Part shown: positions 10,760 through 19,969 of the stretch, one piece after another
Numbering within the stretch: position 1 is the first letter of the stretch
Layout: the number at the start of each line of letters is the position of its first letter
Made by a program: the position numbers and the translations under genes
Notes under the pieces: generated by a model
Databases searched by the model: none
Seen by the model: only the letters and a program-made list of their open reading frames with translations
What the model was told of the DNA's origin: nothing
Assembly: GCF_900217815.1 (NCBI RefSeq)
Contig: NZ_OBMT01000009.1
Span: 90,432-154,431 of the forward strand
Direction: 5' to 3'
Source: Rhodobacter maris
GTDB lineage: Bacteria; Pseudomonadota; Alphaproteobacteria; Rhodobacterales; Rhodobacteraceae
DNA length: 64,000 bases

Positions 10760-12925
10760 TCAGGCTGGCGTGAACATCACCACCGCGAGCGGTGGCAGAT
10801 AAACTTCGGCGCTGAGCCCGCGGCGCGCCGTTGCGATCTCCTCGGCCTCGATGGCCCCGAGGTTGCCCCAGTTTGCGCCGCCGTAATAACCGCTGTCCGA
10901 GTTGAAGATCTCGCACCAGGTGCCGCCCTGCGGCAGGCCAATGCGGTAGGTGCGATCCACCGGTGTGAGGTTGGCCGCGACAACGACCGGAGCGGCACCG
11001 GGCGCGCGGCGCTCGAACACATAGACCGAGGCCTCGGTATCGTCAGGCTCGATCCAGTCGAAGCCAGCGGGGTCGCAATCTCCCCAATGCAGCGCCGGCA
11101 TCTCACGGTAGAGCTTGTTCAGATCGCGGATCATCGCCTGAATGCCGCGGTGGAGCGGTTCATCGAGCAGATGCCAGTCGAGCGCACCGGCATGGGCCCA
11201 TTCGCGGCCCTGTGCGAATTCCTGCCCCATGAACAAAAGCTTCTTGCCCGGATGCGCCCATTGGAATGCATAGAAGGCGCGCAGGTTGGCAAATTTGCTC
11301 AAGCCATCGCCCGGCATCTTGCCCAGCATCGATCCCTTGCCGTGCACAACCTCATCATGGCTGATCGGCAAGATGAAGTTTTCGCTGTAAGTATATGACG
11401 AGGCGAAGGTAAGTTCGTTGTGATGCCAGCGGCGATGGATCGGGTCGCGGGAGAAATAGCGCAAGCTGTCATTCATCCAGCCCATGTTCCACTTGAAGCC
11501 GAAGCCCAGCCCACCAGTATGCACGGGTTGGGTCACGGCCGGGAAGGCGGTGCTTTCCTCGGCCACGGTCATGATGCCGGGGGCGCCACCATAGGCCTGC
11601 GCATTCATCGCCTTGAGAAATTCGATCGCCTCGAGGTTCTCGCGCCCGCCAAACTGGTTGGGCACCCATTCGCCGTCGCGGCGCGAGTAATCGCGGTAGA
11701 GCATCGAGGCCACGGCATCGACCCGCAGCCCGTCGAGATGATATTCCTCCAGCCAGAACAAGGCGTTGGCCAGAAGGTAGTTCTTCACCTCGCGCCGCCC
11801 GTAATTGTAGATCAGGGTGTTCCAGTCCTGATGGAACCCCTCTTTCGGGTCCATGTGCTCGTAAAGGGCTGTGCCATCAAAGCGGCGCAGCCCATGATCA
11901 TCGGTCGGGAAATGGCCCGGCACCCAGTCGAGAATGACGCCGATGCCGCGTTGATGCGCCGCGTCGACGAAAGCTGCGAATTCTTCGGGGCGGCCATGGC
12001 GGATGGTGGGCGCGTAAAGCCCCACCGGCTGATAGCCCCAGGAGCCGTCAAACGGATGCTCGGTGATCGGCAGCAGCTCGATATGGGTAAAGCCCATCTC
12101 GACCACGTAATCGACAAGCTGCGTGGCGAGTTCATGATAGCTGAGCGCGCGCCCGCCTTCTTCCCACACCCGCCGCCAGGAGCCCAGATGCACCTCGTAA
12201 ATGCTGACCGGCGCATGGATATTGTTCGCGCTCTCGCGCCCGGCGATCCAGGCGCCGTCGCCCCAGATATGCAGCCCAAGCTCGCGCACGAGCGAGGCCG
12301 TCTGCGGCGGATGTTCGGCGCCAAAGCCCACCGGATCGGCCTTGAGCGGAAGGATCTGGCCATCAGCGCCAAGGATCTCGTATTTATAGACCTCGCCCGC
12401 CATCAGCCCGGGAATGAAGATCTCCCAGACGCCGGTCGACCCGCGTCGCCGCATCTGATGCCGCCGTCCGTCCCAGGTGTTGAAATTGCCCACCACCGAG
12501 ACGCGTCTGGCCGCTGGCGCCCAAACTGCAAAATGCACGCCGCGCAGCCCTTCATGGGTGATCACATGCGCGCCCAGAACCTGCCACAGATGCCGGTGCG
12601 TGCCTTCGCCGATCAGATATTCGTCGATCGCACCCAGCACCGGGCCAAAGCTGTAGGGATCGTCGAAATCCCAGGTCGCGAGCGCATTCTTGGCCCTGAG
12701 CCGATATTTGCCGCCCTTCCAGGGCCCGACAAAGAGCCCGTGCGTCAGATGCGGAAGTTCGGTTGCCTTGCCGTCCACCGCAATCGCCCAGAGCTTGTCG
12801 GCGCCGGGCACCAGCGCCGCGATCCGCCCGCCCTTCCCCGCCTTCTGCCAACCGAGAACGGCAAAGGGGTCTTCATGCCGGCCCTCGGCCAGCGCAATCG
12901 CCTCGTCGAGCTTGATCATCGGCAT
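10760..12925 (-). CDS. glgB: 1,4-alpha-glucan branching enzyme
   Basis: This 721-residue GH13 enzyme creates alpha-1,6 branches in glycogen. An N-terminal domain and CBM48 (about residues 120-210) precede the catalytic barrel, which carries [15 protein letters not shown], the nucleophile region [17 protein letters not shown], the acid/base glutamate in VAEESTAF and the [12 protein letters not shown] motif. Length matches the two-N-domain GlgB type. It starts seven bases after the glgP stop, with GAGGGATGA as ribosome site, and is followed by glgC. Confidence 0.97.
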   Translation of the reverse strand: MPMIKLDEAIALAEGRHEDPFAVLGWQKAGKGGRIAALVPGADKLWAIAVDGKATELPHLTHGLFVGPWKGGKYRLRAKNALATWDFDDPYSFGPVLGAIDEYLIGEGTHRHLWQVLGAHVITHEGLRGVHFAVWAPAARRVSVVGNFNTWDGRRHQMRRRGSTGVWEIFIPGLMAGEVYKYEILGADGQILPLKADPVGFGAEHPPQTASLVRELGLHIWGDGAWIAGRESANNIHAPVSIYEVHLGSWRRVWEEGGRALSYHELATQLVDYVVEMGFTHIELLPITEHPFDGSWGYQPVGLYAPTIRHGRPEEFAAFVDAAHQRGIGVILDWVPGHFPTDDHGLRRFDGTALYEHMDPKEGFHQDWNTLIYNYGRREVKNYLLANALFWLEEYHLDGLRVDAVASMLYRDYSRRDGEWVPNQFGGRENLEAIEFLKAMNAQAYGGAPGIMTVAEESTAFPAVTQPVHTGGLGFGFKWNMGWMNDSLRYFSRDPIHRRWHHNELTFASSYTYSENFILPISHDEVVHGKGSMLGKMPGDGLSKFANLRAFYAFQWAHPGKKLLFMGQEFAQGREWAHAGALDWHLLDEPLHRGIQAMIRDLNKLYREMPALHWGDCDPAGFDWIEPDDTEASVYVFERRAPGAAPVVVAANLTPVDRTYRIGLPQGGTWCEIFNSDSGYYGGANWGNLGAIEAEEIATARRGLSAEVYLPPLAVVMFTPA

Positions 12926-12932
12926 TCATCCC

Positions 12933-15329
12933 TCACAGCGCGGAGTCTGTTCCCCAGATCTCCGCCATGTATCCCCGGATCGCGCGGTCGGACGAAAAGA
13001 ATCCCATCCGCGCGGTGTTCAGCACGGCCATGCGCCACCAGCGGTCAGGCGCGGCGAAAGCACGATCAACCTCCGCCTGCGCCGCACGGTAAGCCTCGAA
13101 ATCCGACGCGACGAGGAAATAATCACTGTGCCACATGTTGTGTACAAGCCCGTGATAGCGCCCCGGTTCCTCAGGCGAGAACCGCCCCTCGGCGACCATC
13201 TGCAGCACGTCTTGCAAAACCTGGCTTTGCAAGATCGCATGGCGGGCGTGTTCGGGATCCTTGCGCCGCTCCATCACCTCTTCCGCGGTGAGCCCGAACA
13301 GGAAGAAGTTATCCGCCCCCACCTCTTCGCGGATCTCCACATTGGCGCCATCGAGCGTGCCAATAGTAAGCGCGCCGTTGAGCGCAAATTTCATGTTGCC
13401 CGTGCCCGAGGCTTCCTTGCCCGCGGTCGAGATCTGCTCGCTCAGATCGGCCGCCGGAATGAGCCGTTCCGCCATCGAGACATTGTAGTTCGCCGGATAC
13501 ACGATCTTGAGCCGGTCGCCGACATAGGGGTCGTTGTTGACCACTTTCGCCACATCGTTGATGAGCCGGATCACCTCTTTGGCCGCCTGATAGCCCGGCG
13601 CCGCCTTGCCGCCGAAAATCTTGACCCGCGGCACCACCTCCATCGTCGGATTGGAGCGGATCGCGTGCCATTCGGCGATCGTCTGCAGGATGTTCAGAAG
13701 CTGGCGCTTGTATTCGTGGATCCGCTTCACCTGCACGTCAAAGAGCGCATCTGGGCTGACTTGCACCTCCTGCGTCTCGGCGATCCAGTTCGCCAGAGCC
13801 ACTTTGTTGACCCGCTTCGCTTTCGCAAAGTCATCGCGGAAATCTTTGTCTTCGCTGAACTTCTCAAGCTCACGCAGCTTGTCCAGATCAGCCTCCCAGC
13901 CGGCACCAATATTCGCGGTGACCAGTTTCGAGAGCGCCGGGTTCGCCATCCGCATCCAGCGCCGCGGCGTGACACCATTGGTCTGATTGACGATCCGGTC
14001 CGGGTGCAGCTTGTGCAGCTCCGGAAACAGGTTCTTCTTCACCAACTCGGTATGGAGTGCCGAGACCCCGTTCACCTTATGCGCGGTGATGAAGGCAAGC
14101 TCGCCCATCCGCACCTCGTGATGCTTGACGATGCCCACATAATGTGGGCGCGAGGGATTGGCGCGCAGATGCCAGGCGTCGATCGCCTCAATGATCTGCA
14201 TATGCCGCGGCAGCACCGAGCCCATCAGATAGGTCGCCCAGCGTTCGAGCGCCTCGGGGAGCAGGGTGTGGTTCGTGTACCCCAGACATTGCGTTGCAAT
14301 ATCAATGGCCTGTTCAAATTCCATCCCGTGCACGTCGGTGAGCAGCCGGATCAGTTCCGGCCCCGCGATCGCCGGATGGGTGTCATTCATCTGGATCGCG
14401 ACATGCTTGGGCAGCTCGGTCAGCTTGTAGCCACCCGCGAGATGGCGCCGCAAAATGTCATGCAGCGCCGCGGCGGTCAGGAAATATTCCTGCTTGAGGC
14501 GCAGCTCCTTGCCCTGGAAGGTCGTATCGTCGGGGTAAAGCACGCGCGAGAGCGTACGTGCCAGCGCTTCGGGCTCGGCGGCGGCGGCAAAATCGCCGTG
14601 GTTGAAGCGCGCAAGGTCAAAAAGCGTCGTGGGCTTGGCAGACCAGAGCCGCAGCGTGTTCGCCCAGCGGCCCTGCCAGCCGATCACCGGCATGTCGCAG
14701 GCCTCGGCCAGCACCGTTTCCGCAGGCACCCAAGTCGCCTTGCCGCCGGTCATCTCGACCGCGCCCTTGAAGCCGATCTCGTAGCTTACCTCGGGGCGCT
14801 CGAACTCCCAGGGGTGGCGCTGCTTGAGCCAGTCTTCCGGGGTCTCGACTTGCCGCCCGCCCTCGAAGCGCTGCCGAAAGAGGCCGTGTTCATATCGGAT
14901 GCCGTAGCCGTAGCCCGCGCAGCCAAGCGTTGCCATGCTTTCCATGTAGCAGGCCGCCAGCCGGCCAAGGCCACCATTGCCGAGCGCGGCATCGGGCTCG
15001 TCTTCCACCACGGCATGCCAATCCTGCCCGAGCGCCTCGATCGCCTCGCGCGCCACCGAACGCATTCCAAGGTTAATCGCCGCATCCTCGAGCATCCGCC
15101 CGATCAGAAATTCCATCGACAGGTAATAAACGCGCTTGCGGCCCTGATCCCAAGTTTGCTTCGTCGCGGCAAACCAGGGCTCGACAATATGGTCGCGCAG
15201 GGCAAGGCTCAGCGCCATCCGCCAGTCATAGACCGAGGCATGATCGGCATCTTTCCCCATCGAATAAGTCAGATGGCGCAGAATTTCCGCCTTGAAGGCC
15301 TCGATACCGGGGGCGCTTACATCTTTCAC
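12933..15329 (-). CDS. glgP: glycogen/alpha-glucan phosphorylase
   Basis: The GT35 enzyme phosphorolyses alpha-1,4 ends to give glucose-1-phosphate. The pyridoxal-phosphate lysine lies in EASGTGNMKFALNGALTIG, close to the C-terminus, and the N-terminal phosphorylase region is complete. A GTG start at 15329 (MKDVSAPGIEAF, 798 residues) is chosen because AAGGGAAGG precedes it by six bases. An ATG at 15395 would add 22 low-complexity residues without a ribosome site. As the first gene of the glycogen operon it couples degradation and synthesis in one transcript. The operon promoter should lie in 15330-15481, shared with the divergent alpha-glucosidase. Confidence 0.95.
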   Translation of the reverse strand: MKDVSAPGIEAFKAEILRHLTYSMGKDADHASVYDWRMALSLALRDHIVEPWFAATKQTWDQGRKRVYYLSMEFLIGRMLEDAAINLGMRSVAREAIEALGQDWHAVVEDEPDAALGNGGLGRLAACYMESMATLGCAGYGYGIRYEHGLFRQRFEGGRQVETPEDWLKQRHPWEFERPEVSYEIGFKGAVEMTGGKATWVPAETVLAEACDMPVIGWQGRWANTLRLWSAKPTTLFDLARFNHGDFAAAAEPEALARTLSRVLYPDDTTFQGKELRLKQEYFLTAAALHDILRRHLAGGYKLTELPKHVAIQMNDTHPAIAGPELIRLLTDVHGMEFEQAIDIATQCLGYTNHTLLPEALERWATYLMGSVLPRHMQIIEAIDAWHLRANPSRPHYVGIVKHHEVRMGELAFITAHKVNGVSALHTELVKKNLFPELHKLHPDRIVNQTNGVTPRRWMRMANPALSKLVTANIGAGWEADLDKLRELEKFSEDKDFRDDFAKAKRVNKVALANWIAETQEVQVSPDALFDVQVKRIHEYKRQLLNILQTIAEWHAIRSNPTMEVVPRVKIFGGKAAPGYQAAKEVIRLINDVAKVVNNDPYVGDRLKIVYPANYNVSMAERLIPAADLSEQISTAGKEASGTGNMKFALNGALTIGTLDGANVEIREEVGADNFFLFGLTAEEVMERRKDPEHARHAILQSQVLQDVLQMVAEGRFSPEEPGRYHGLVHNMWHSDYFLVASDFEAYRAAQAEVDRAFAAPDRWWRMAVLNTARMGFFSSDRAIRGYMAEIWGTDSAL

Positions 15330-15481
15330 GTCAAACCTTCCCTTGGCCAAATCCCTGCCTTCTCCCTTGATGGGGCGCCGCCCTGCCGCCGTCAAGCCGA
15401 ACCCGCGCGATCGCAGCCCCCGGGATTGCCGCGGCGCAGAATGGACTTATGCTTGCCTCATATGTTGGCAGGGAGATGACA

Positions 15482-17068
15482 ATGGGAAGAAATTGGTGGC
15501 GCGGCGCGGTGATCTACCAGATTTATCCGCGCAGCTTTCAGGACAGCACCGGGGACGGGCTGGGTGACCTGAAAGGGATCACCGCGCGGCTTGATCATGT
15601 GGCCAGTCTCGGCGTCGATTCGATCTGGCTCAGCCCGATCTTCCGCTCACCGATGGCGGACATGGGCTATGACGTTTCCGATTACCGCGATATCGACCCC
15701 GCCTTCGGCACGCTCGCCGATTTCGACGCGCTGGTGGCGCGGGCGCATGAGCTCGGTCTGAAAGTGATCATCGATCAGGTGCTCAGCCATTCCTCCGATC
15801 GTCACCCCTGGTTTGCTGATTCGAAGGCGGGAGGCGCGAAGAAGGACTGGTATGTCTGGGCCGATGCCAAGGCCGACGGATCGCCGCCGACGAATTGGCA
15901 ATCGGTCTTCGGCGGCTCGTCCTGGGAATGGTCGCCCGAGCGCGGGCAGTATTATCTGCACAATTTCCTGATCTCGCAGCCCGATCTCAACCTGCGCAAC
16001 CCGGAGGTGCAGGCCGAGATGCTCGATGTACTCAGGTTTTGGCTAGAGCGCGGGGTCGACGGCTTCCGCCTCGACACGGTCAATTATTATGTGCACGATG
16101 CACAACTGCGCGATAACCCCCCTGCGGCCCCCGAGCCCGAGCGCTGGCCGCCGGTTTCCACCTATGACATGCAGGACCATCTCTACGACAAGACGCAACC
16201 CGAAAACCTTGTTTTCCTTTCTAAAATGCGCGCACTTCTGGATCAGTACGAGGGCCGCTGCCTGGTGGGTGAGGTTGGGGATGTGCCGCATCGCGCAGTG
16301 CAGATCATGGCGGATTATACGTCGGGCACAGCGCATCTGCACATGGCCTACAGTTTCGACATGCTGGGGCCAAAATTCACGCCGGAGCATTACCGCGACG
16401 TGATTATGAGCTTTTTCGAGGGGGCACCGGACGGCTGGCCGTCCTGGTCCTTCTCCAATCACGACGTCAATCGCCATGTTACGCGCTGGGCAAAGCACGG
16501 CACGCCGGAGGCGGTGGCAAAACTCGCCATCGCGATGCTTGCGTCGTTCCGGGGCACGATCGGGGTCTATCAGGGCGAAGAACTCGGGCAGACCGAAACA
16601 GAGCTGCTTTACGAAGAGCTCACCGATCCGCCCGGACTGCGGTTCTGGCCCGAGAACAAGGGGCGCGACGGGTGCCGCACGCCGATGGTCTGGGATGGCT
16701 CGGAAAACGCGGGGTTCTCGACCGCAAAGCCCTGGCTTCCGATAAAACCGCCGCAGGCCGCGCGCAACGTGGCCGCGCAAGAGGCCGACCCGGCCTCCGT
16801 CCTGCATCATTACCGCGCCGTTCTCGCCTTCCGCCGCGGTTCCGAGGCCCTGCGCGCAGGTGACATGACCTTCCTCGATGTGCCTGAACCGGTGCTAGGC
16901 TTCACCCGCTCGACAGCGGACGAAACGCTCACTTGCCTGTTCAATCTCGGCCCCGATCCGATCACGCTGCCGGGCATCACGGGCACGCCCTGCGGCCCGG
17001 CGCTCGCGGCGGAGGTAACCGATAAGAACGTGACCCTCGGCCCGAACGGCGCGATCTGGTTACGATGA
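15482..17068 (+). CDS. GH13 alpha-glucosidase, divergent from the glycogen operon
   Basis: This 528-residue GH13 enzyme hydrolyses terminal alpha-glucosidic bonds in short oligosaccharides. The barrel shows WWRGAVIYQIYPRSFQDS, the nucleophile region GFRLDTVNYY, the acid/base LVGEVGD and the NHD motif FSNHDVNRH. There is no signal peptide, so it acts in the cytoplasm. It is a paralogue of the AglA enzyme at 41622-43268, with long shared runs. The ATG at 15482 is preferred because GGGAG lies six bases upstream; ATGs at 15449 and 15476 are in frame. A role in processing maltodextrins from glycogen breakdown is inferred from the location. Confidence 0.9.
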   Translation: MGRNWWRGAVIYQIYPRSFQDSTGDGLGDLKGITARLDHVASLGVDSIWLSPIFRSPMADMGYDVSDYRDIDPAFGTLADFDALVARAHELGLKVIIDQVLSHSSDRHPWFADSKAGGAKKDWYVWADAKADGSPPTNWQSVFGGSSWEWSPERGQYYLHNFLISQPDLNLRNPEVQAEMLDVLRFWLERGVDGFRLDTVNYYVHDAQLRDNPPAAPEPERWPPVSTYDMQDHLYDKTQPENLVFLSKMRALLDQYEGRCLVGEVGDVPHRAVQIMADYTSGTAHLHMAYSFDMLGPKFTPEHYRDVIMSFFEGAPDGWPSWSFSNHDVNRHVTRWAKHGTPEAVAKLAIAMLASFRGTIGVYQGEELGQTETELLYEELTDPPGLRFWPENKGRDGCRTPMVWDGSENAGFSTAKPWLPIKPPQAARNVAAQEADPASVLHHYRAVLAFRRGSEALRAGDMTFLDVPEPVLGFTRSTADETLTCLFNLGPDPITLPGITGTPCGPALAAEVTDKNVTLGPNGAIWLR

Positions 17069-17071
17069 GAA

Positions 17072-17089
17072 AGGGGGCACCAGCCCCCT
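17072..17089 (+). terminator. hairpin after the alpha-glucosidase gene
   Basis: A perfect 7-bp stem AGGGGGC/GCCCCCT with an ACCA loop begins four bases after the stop codon. It has no T-tract, so it may need Rho or act as a 3' stabiliser. The following 105 bases, up to the convergent kinase gene, show no other feature. Confidence 0.6.
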
Positions 17090-17194
17090 CAACGTCACCC
17101 ATCCAGAGAAATTCATAGCATCATGAAGGAGATCAAGGGCATTCCTTACCCTTCTTGGCGCGATAAAGCGGCTGTGTCGAGGCCGCGCGCTTGG

Positions 17195-18241
17195 TCAGGC
17201 AAGGGGCAAAATAACGATGAAGCGGCTGCCTTCGCCTTTTTCGCTTTCCACTTTCATCCGGCCGCGGTGCCGTGAGATGATGTGCTTGACGATCGCCAAC
17301 CCGAGCCCCGTGCCGCCCTGTTCGCGGGAGCGGTGGCTGTCGATGCGGTAGAACCGTTCGGTCAGCCGCGGCAGGTGAATCGCTTCGATCCCCTCGCCTT
17401 TGTCGGCCACCACCACTTTCAGCGCCGCCCCACGCAAAACCGGCTCATAATCGATCCGCTCGACACCAAGCCGCACCTCGCCGCCCGTGCCGCCATATTT
17501 GATCGCATTCTCGATCAGGTTGGTGAACACCTGCGTGAGCTGATCCGGGTCTCCCGGGAGTTTCAGCCCCTCCGTCAGCCCCTCGCGCATCAGGGCCACT
17601 TGTCGCGCCTCGGCCAGGGGCGCGAGTGCCTGCATCGCGCCGCGCAAGACCGTGCCAAGGTCGACTTCGGCGGTGGGACGGCGACGCTCTTCCGATTCGA
17701 CGCGGCTGAGCGAGAGGAGATCGCCCACCAGCCGGTTCATCCGCCCCGCCTCGCGTTCCATGATCGCCAGAAACCGGTCGCGCGCCACCGGGTCATCTTT
17801 CGCGGCTCCGCGCAGCGTTTCGACAAAGCCCATCAGAGCGGTGAGTGGCGTGCGCAGCTCATGGCTCACATTGGCCACGAAATCGCGCCGCATCGCCTCG
17901 GCATTCTCGAGCGCGGTGACATCTTCAAATCCAAGCACGACCACGCCCTCAGCCCCGCCACCCGGCTCGAGCGGCGCCACCGTCACCTGCACCAGCCCTT
18001 CGCGCCCGACCGCGCCGAGCCGGAGCCGCACCTGCTGGCGCTGCCCGCCGGCAATCACTGTTTCCACCGCATCAATGAGCGCGGGTTGACGCAACACCGT
18101 CACCAGCGCGCGCCCCGCAAGCCCCTCGCCCAGCATCGCCTCGGCCCCCGCATTCGCATGAACCACACGCTGCAGGCGAGAGACGACCATGATGGGAAAC
18201 GGGAGCGCCTCGGAGAAGGAGATTGTTGACGAATCCGGCAA
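17195..18241 (-). CDS. soluble PhoR-like sensor histidine kinase
   Basis: The 348-residue protein has an N-terminal PAS-like region (about 10-115), a HisKA segment with phospho-acceptor His127 in VSHELRTPLTALMGF, and an ATPase domain with the N box NLIENAIKYGG, G1 box VADKGEGI and the ERFYRID/GGTGLGL motifs. Its domain plan and sequence resemble PhoR of the phosphate regulon. No membrane segment is visible, so it would sense a cytoplasmic or membrane-associated signal. No phoB or pst gene lies nearby; it stands alone opposite the receiver-like gene at 18403. The phosphate role is an inference from similarity. Confidence 0.85.
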   Translation of the reverse strand: MPDSSTISFSEALPFPIMVVSRLQRVVHANAGAEAMLGEGLAGRALVTVLRQPALIDAVETVIAGGQRQQVRLRLGAVGREGLVQVTVAPLEPGGGAEGVVVLGFEDVTALENAEAMRRDFVANVSHELRTPLTALMGFVETLRGAAKDDPVARDRFLAIMEREAGRMNRLVGDLLSLSRVESEERRRPTAEVDLGTVLRGAMQALAPLAEARQVALMREGLTEGLKLPGDPDQLTQVFTNLIENAIKYGGTGGEVRLGVERIDYEPVLRGAALKVVVADKGEGIEAIHLPRLTERFYRIDSHRSREQGGTGLGLAIVKHIISRHRGRMKVESEKGEGSRFIVILPLA

Positions 18242-18270
18242 TTTTCTGTTCCTTCCACGCGAGCTGAAGC

Positions 18271-18284
18271 TTGACCCGGGTCAA
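18271..18284. promoter_or_regulatory. perfect 14-bp palindrome between divergent genes
   Basis: TTGACCCGGGTCAA is perfectly self-complementary. It lies 29 bases upstream of the kinase start and 118 bases upstream of the divergent receiver-like gene. Its position fits an operator controlling one or both genes. The binding protein is unknown. Confidence 0.45.
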
Positions 18285-18402
18285 CTTCGGGGAAACCATA
18301 GGACTAATCAAGACCGTGTGTATCGACGAGGGGGCTAGTCGATACATTGGTGCGGATCGATCATGTACTGGTGGAGAGCCACCAGCCGAAACGGATGGAG
18401 CA

Positions 18403-18801
18403 ATGCCCCCACCAGTCGATGAATTCGAACGCCGTTTGAAGCAACCGGAGGTTGCGTCTCTCTCGCTGGCGGGCCGCCGGATTCTGGTCGTGGATCCGTC
18501 GCAGGCACTGCCGCGGGCGTTGCGTGGTGTGACGGGCGCCTCGATCACCATCGCCCGCATCAACATGCTCGACGCGGAGCTTCTGGCGCGGGTTGCGCCC
18601 GATGTGGTGCTCGCGCCCCTGTTCAGCCCCGATCACGATATTCTTGATCTGGCCCGCCGGCTTGACCGGATCGGCTATCAGGGGCCGTTGCGCGCTTATT
18701 CGGCGCCGCTGCCCAACACCGCGATCGTCTGCGCCGAGGTGCGCCAGATCTGGGGCGCCCGCGATTTTGCAATTCTCGAAGTGCCCGCGAGCGTGAACTG
18801 A
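18403..18801 (+). CDS. small receiver-like protein of unknown function
   Basis: From the ATG at 18403 this gives 132 residues. The middle reads like the beta1 strand of a response-regulator receiver (RRILVVDPSQALPRAL), followed by PDVVLAPLFSPDHDILDLARRL where a phospho-acceptor strand would be. The canonical paired acidic residues and the acceptor aspartate in the usual context are not evident, so any receiver would be degenerate. The frame is open further upstream to a TTG at 18271, but that stretch does not look coding; GGAG precedes 18403 only two bases away, so the start is uncertain. It ends just before a convergent carbonic-anhydrase-like gene. Confidence 0.65.
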   Translation: MPPPVDEFERRLKQPEVASLSLAGRRILVVDPSQALPRALRGVTGASITIARINMLDAELLARVAPDVVLAPLFSPDHDILDLARRLDRIGYQGPLRAYSAPLPNTAIVCAEVRQIWGARDFAILEVPASVN

Positions 18802-18803
18802 GG

Positions 18804-19325
18804 TCAGCCGAGCGCTGTGAGCCCGGCGCGGAACCGCGCCGCATTGGCGCGGTAGTGCTCGGCGGATTTCAAGAGCCGTGCCTGTGCAGCCTCATCGAGC
18901 ATCCGCACCACCTTGCCCGGCGCCCCGATCACGAGACTGCCATCCGCGATCTCCTTGCCCTCGGTGATCAGCGCCCCCGCACCAATCAGGCACCCCCGGC
19001 CAATTTTCGCGCCGTTGAGCACCGTGGCCCCCATGCCGATCAGTGTGCCGTCACCAATCGTGCAACCATGCAGCATCGCCTTATGGCCAATGGTGCAATT
19101 GGCGCCGATCACGAGCGGAAAACCCATATCGGTGTGGCAGATCACGTTTTCCTGCACGTTCGATCCGCGGCCGACGCGAATCTCTTCATTGTCGCCGCGC
19201 AGCGTGCAGCCAAACCAGACCGAGGCCTCCTCTTCCAGCACGACGTTGCCGATCAGATTGGCATCGGGCGCCACCCAGGCGCCCTGCCCCAGCACCGGCG
19301 CCACGCCGTCGAGCGCATAGATCAT
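18804..19325 (-). CDS. gamma-carbonic anhydrase family protein (hexapeptide repeat)
   Basis: The 173-residue protein is a left-handed beta-helix of the gamma-carbonic anhydrase/YrdA-PaaY type. Hexapeptide turns run through [16 protein letters not shown], and likely metal-ligand histidines occur in VICHTDMG and in IGHKAMLHG. Family members bind zinc or iron as trimers; many have no proven carbonic anhydrase activity. It overlaps gmk by 4 bp and forms the end of a yicC-gmk-gamma-CA operon. The substrate cannot be told from sequence. Confidence 0.9.
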   Translation of the reverse strand: MIYALDGVAPVLGQGAWVAPDANLIGNVVLEEEASVWFGCTLRGDNEEIRVGRGSNVQENVICHTDMGFPLVIGANCTIGHKAMLHGCTIGDGTLIGMGATVLNGAKIGRGCLIGAGALITEGKEIADGSLVIGAPGKVVRMLDEAAQARLLKSAEHYRANAARFRAGLTALG

Positions 19326-19966
19326 CGGTTCTCGAACTCCCTGTTCAGCCCGCGCACAAATTCGGTCAACCCCGGCTGGCGCACCGCCCGCGCGCGCTCG
19401 GCTTGCAAAATCACCCGCAGCTCAGCTTCGGAGATCTCCAGATCGCGGTTGACCACCACATAATCATATTCGCCCCAATGGCTGATCTCGTCACGGCTTT
19501 TTGCCATTCGTCCGGCGATCACCTCGTCTGAGTCTTGCGCGCGCATGCGCAGCCGCGCCTCAAGGTCGGCAATCGTCGGCGGCAGGATGAAGATACTGAC
19601 CACATCCTGCGCCAGAACCGAGCGGCGCACTTGTTGGCCGCCCTGCCAGTCAATATCGAGGATCACGTCATGCCCCTCGGCGAGTCGCGCCTCCACCGGC
19701 GCACGCGGCGTACCGTAAAGATTGCCGAACACCTCGGCATGCTCGAGCATCTCGCCCGCCGCGACCATCTCCTCAAACCCCTCTCGGCTCTTGAAGTAAT
19801 AGTCGCGCCCGTCCACCTCACCGGACCGCGGCGCGCGCGTTGTGGCCGAGACGGAAAACCGCATCGTCGCGTCCCAAGCCATCAAGCGCTTGGCAAGGCT
19901 CGATTTTCCTGCGCCAGAGGGTGAGGAAAGGATGATCAGCAGCCCCCGGCGGCGCATTTCGGGCAT
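19322..19966 (-). CDS. gmk: guanylate kinase
   Basis: The 214-residue enzyme phosphorylates GMP to GDP with ATP and is essential for GTP supply and ppGpp turnover. The P-loop [10 protein letters not shown] is at residues 14-23, followed by the GMP-binding core with [20 protein letters not shown]. Length is normal. It starts three bases after yicC, a pairing common in alphaproteobacteria, and overlaps the downstream gamma-carbonic anhydrase gene by 4 bp (ATGA). Confidence 0.97.
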   Translation of the reverse strand: MPEMRRRGLLIILSSPSGAGKSSLAKRLMAWDATMRFSVSATTRAPRSGEVDGRDYYFKSREGFEEMVAAGEMLEHAEVFGNLYGTPRAPVEARLAEGHDVILDIDWQGGQQVRRSVLAQDVVSIFILPPTIADLEARLRMRAQDSDEVIAGRMAKSRDEISHWGEYDYVVVNRDLEISEAELRVILQAERARAVRQPGLTEFVRGLNREFENR

Positions 19967-19969
19967 GTC

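Noticed and set aside
10719..10916. Upstream extension of the glgC frame
   Set aside because: It overlaps the end of glgB in another frame; GlgC normally begins near the nucleotide-binding run and a ribosome site lies at 10718.
11420..15479. Long plus-strand frames opposite glgB and glgP
   Set aside because: They are antisense shadows caused by high GC in third codon positions; their translations are rich in Arg, His and Pro, with no domain.
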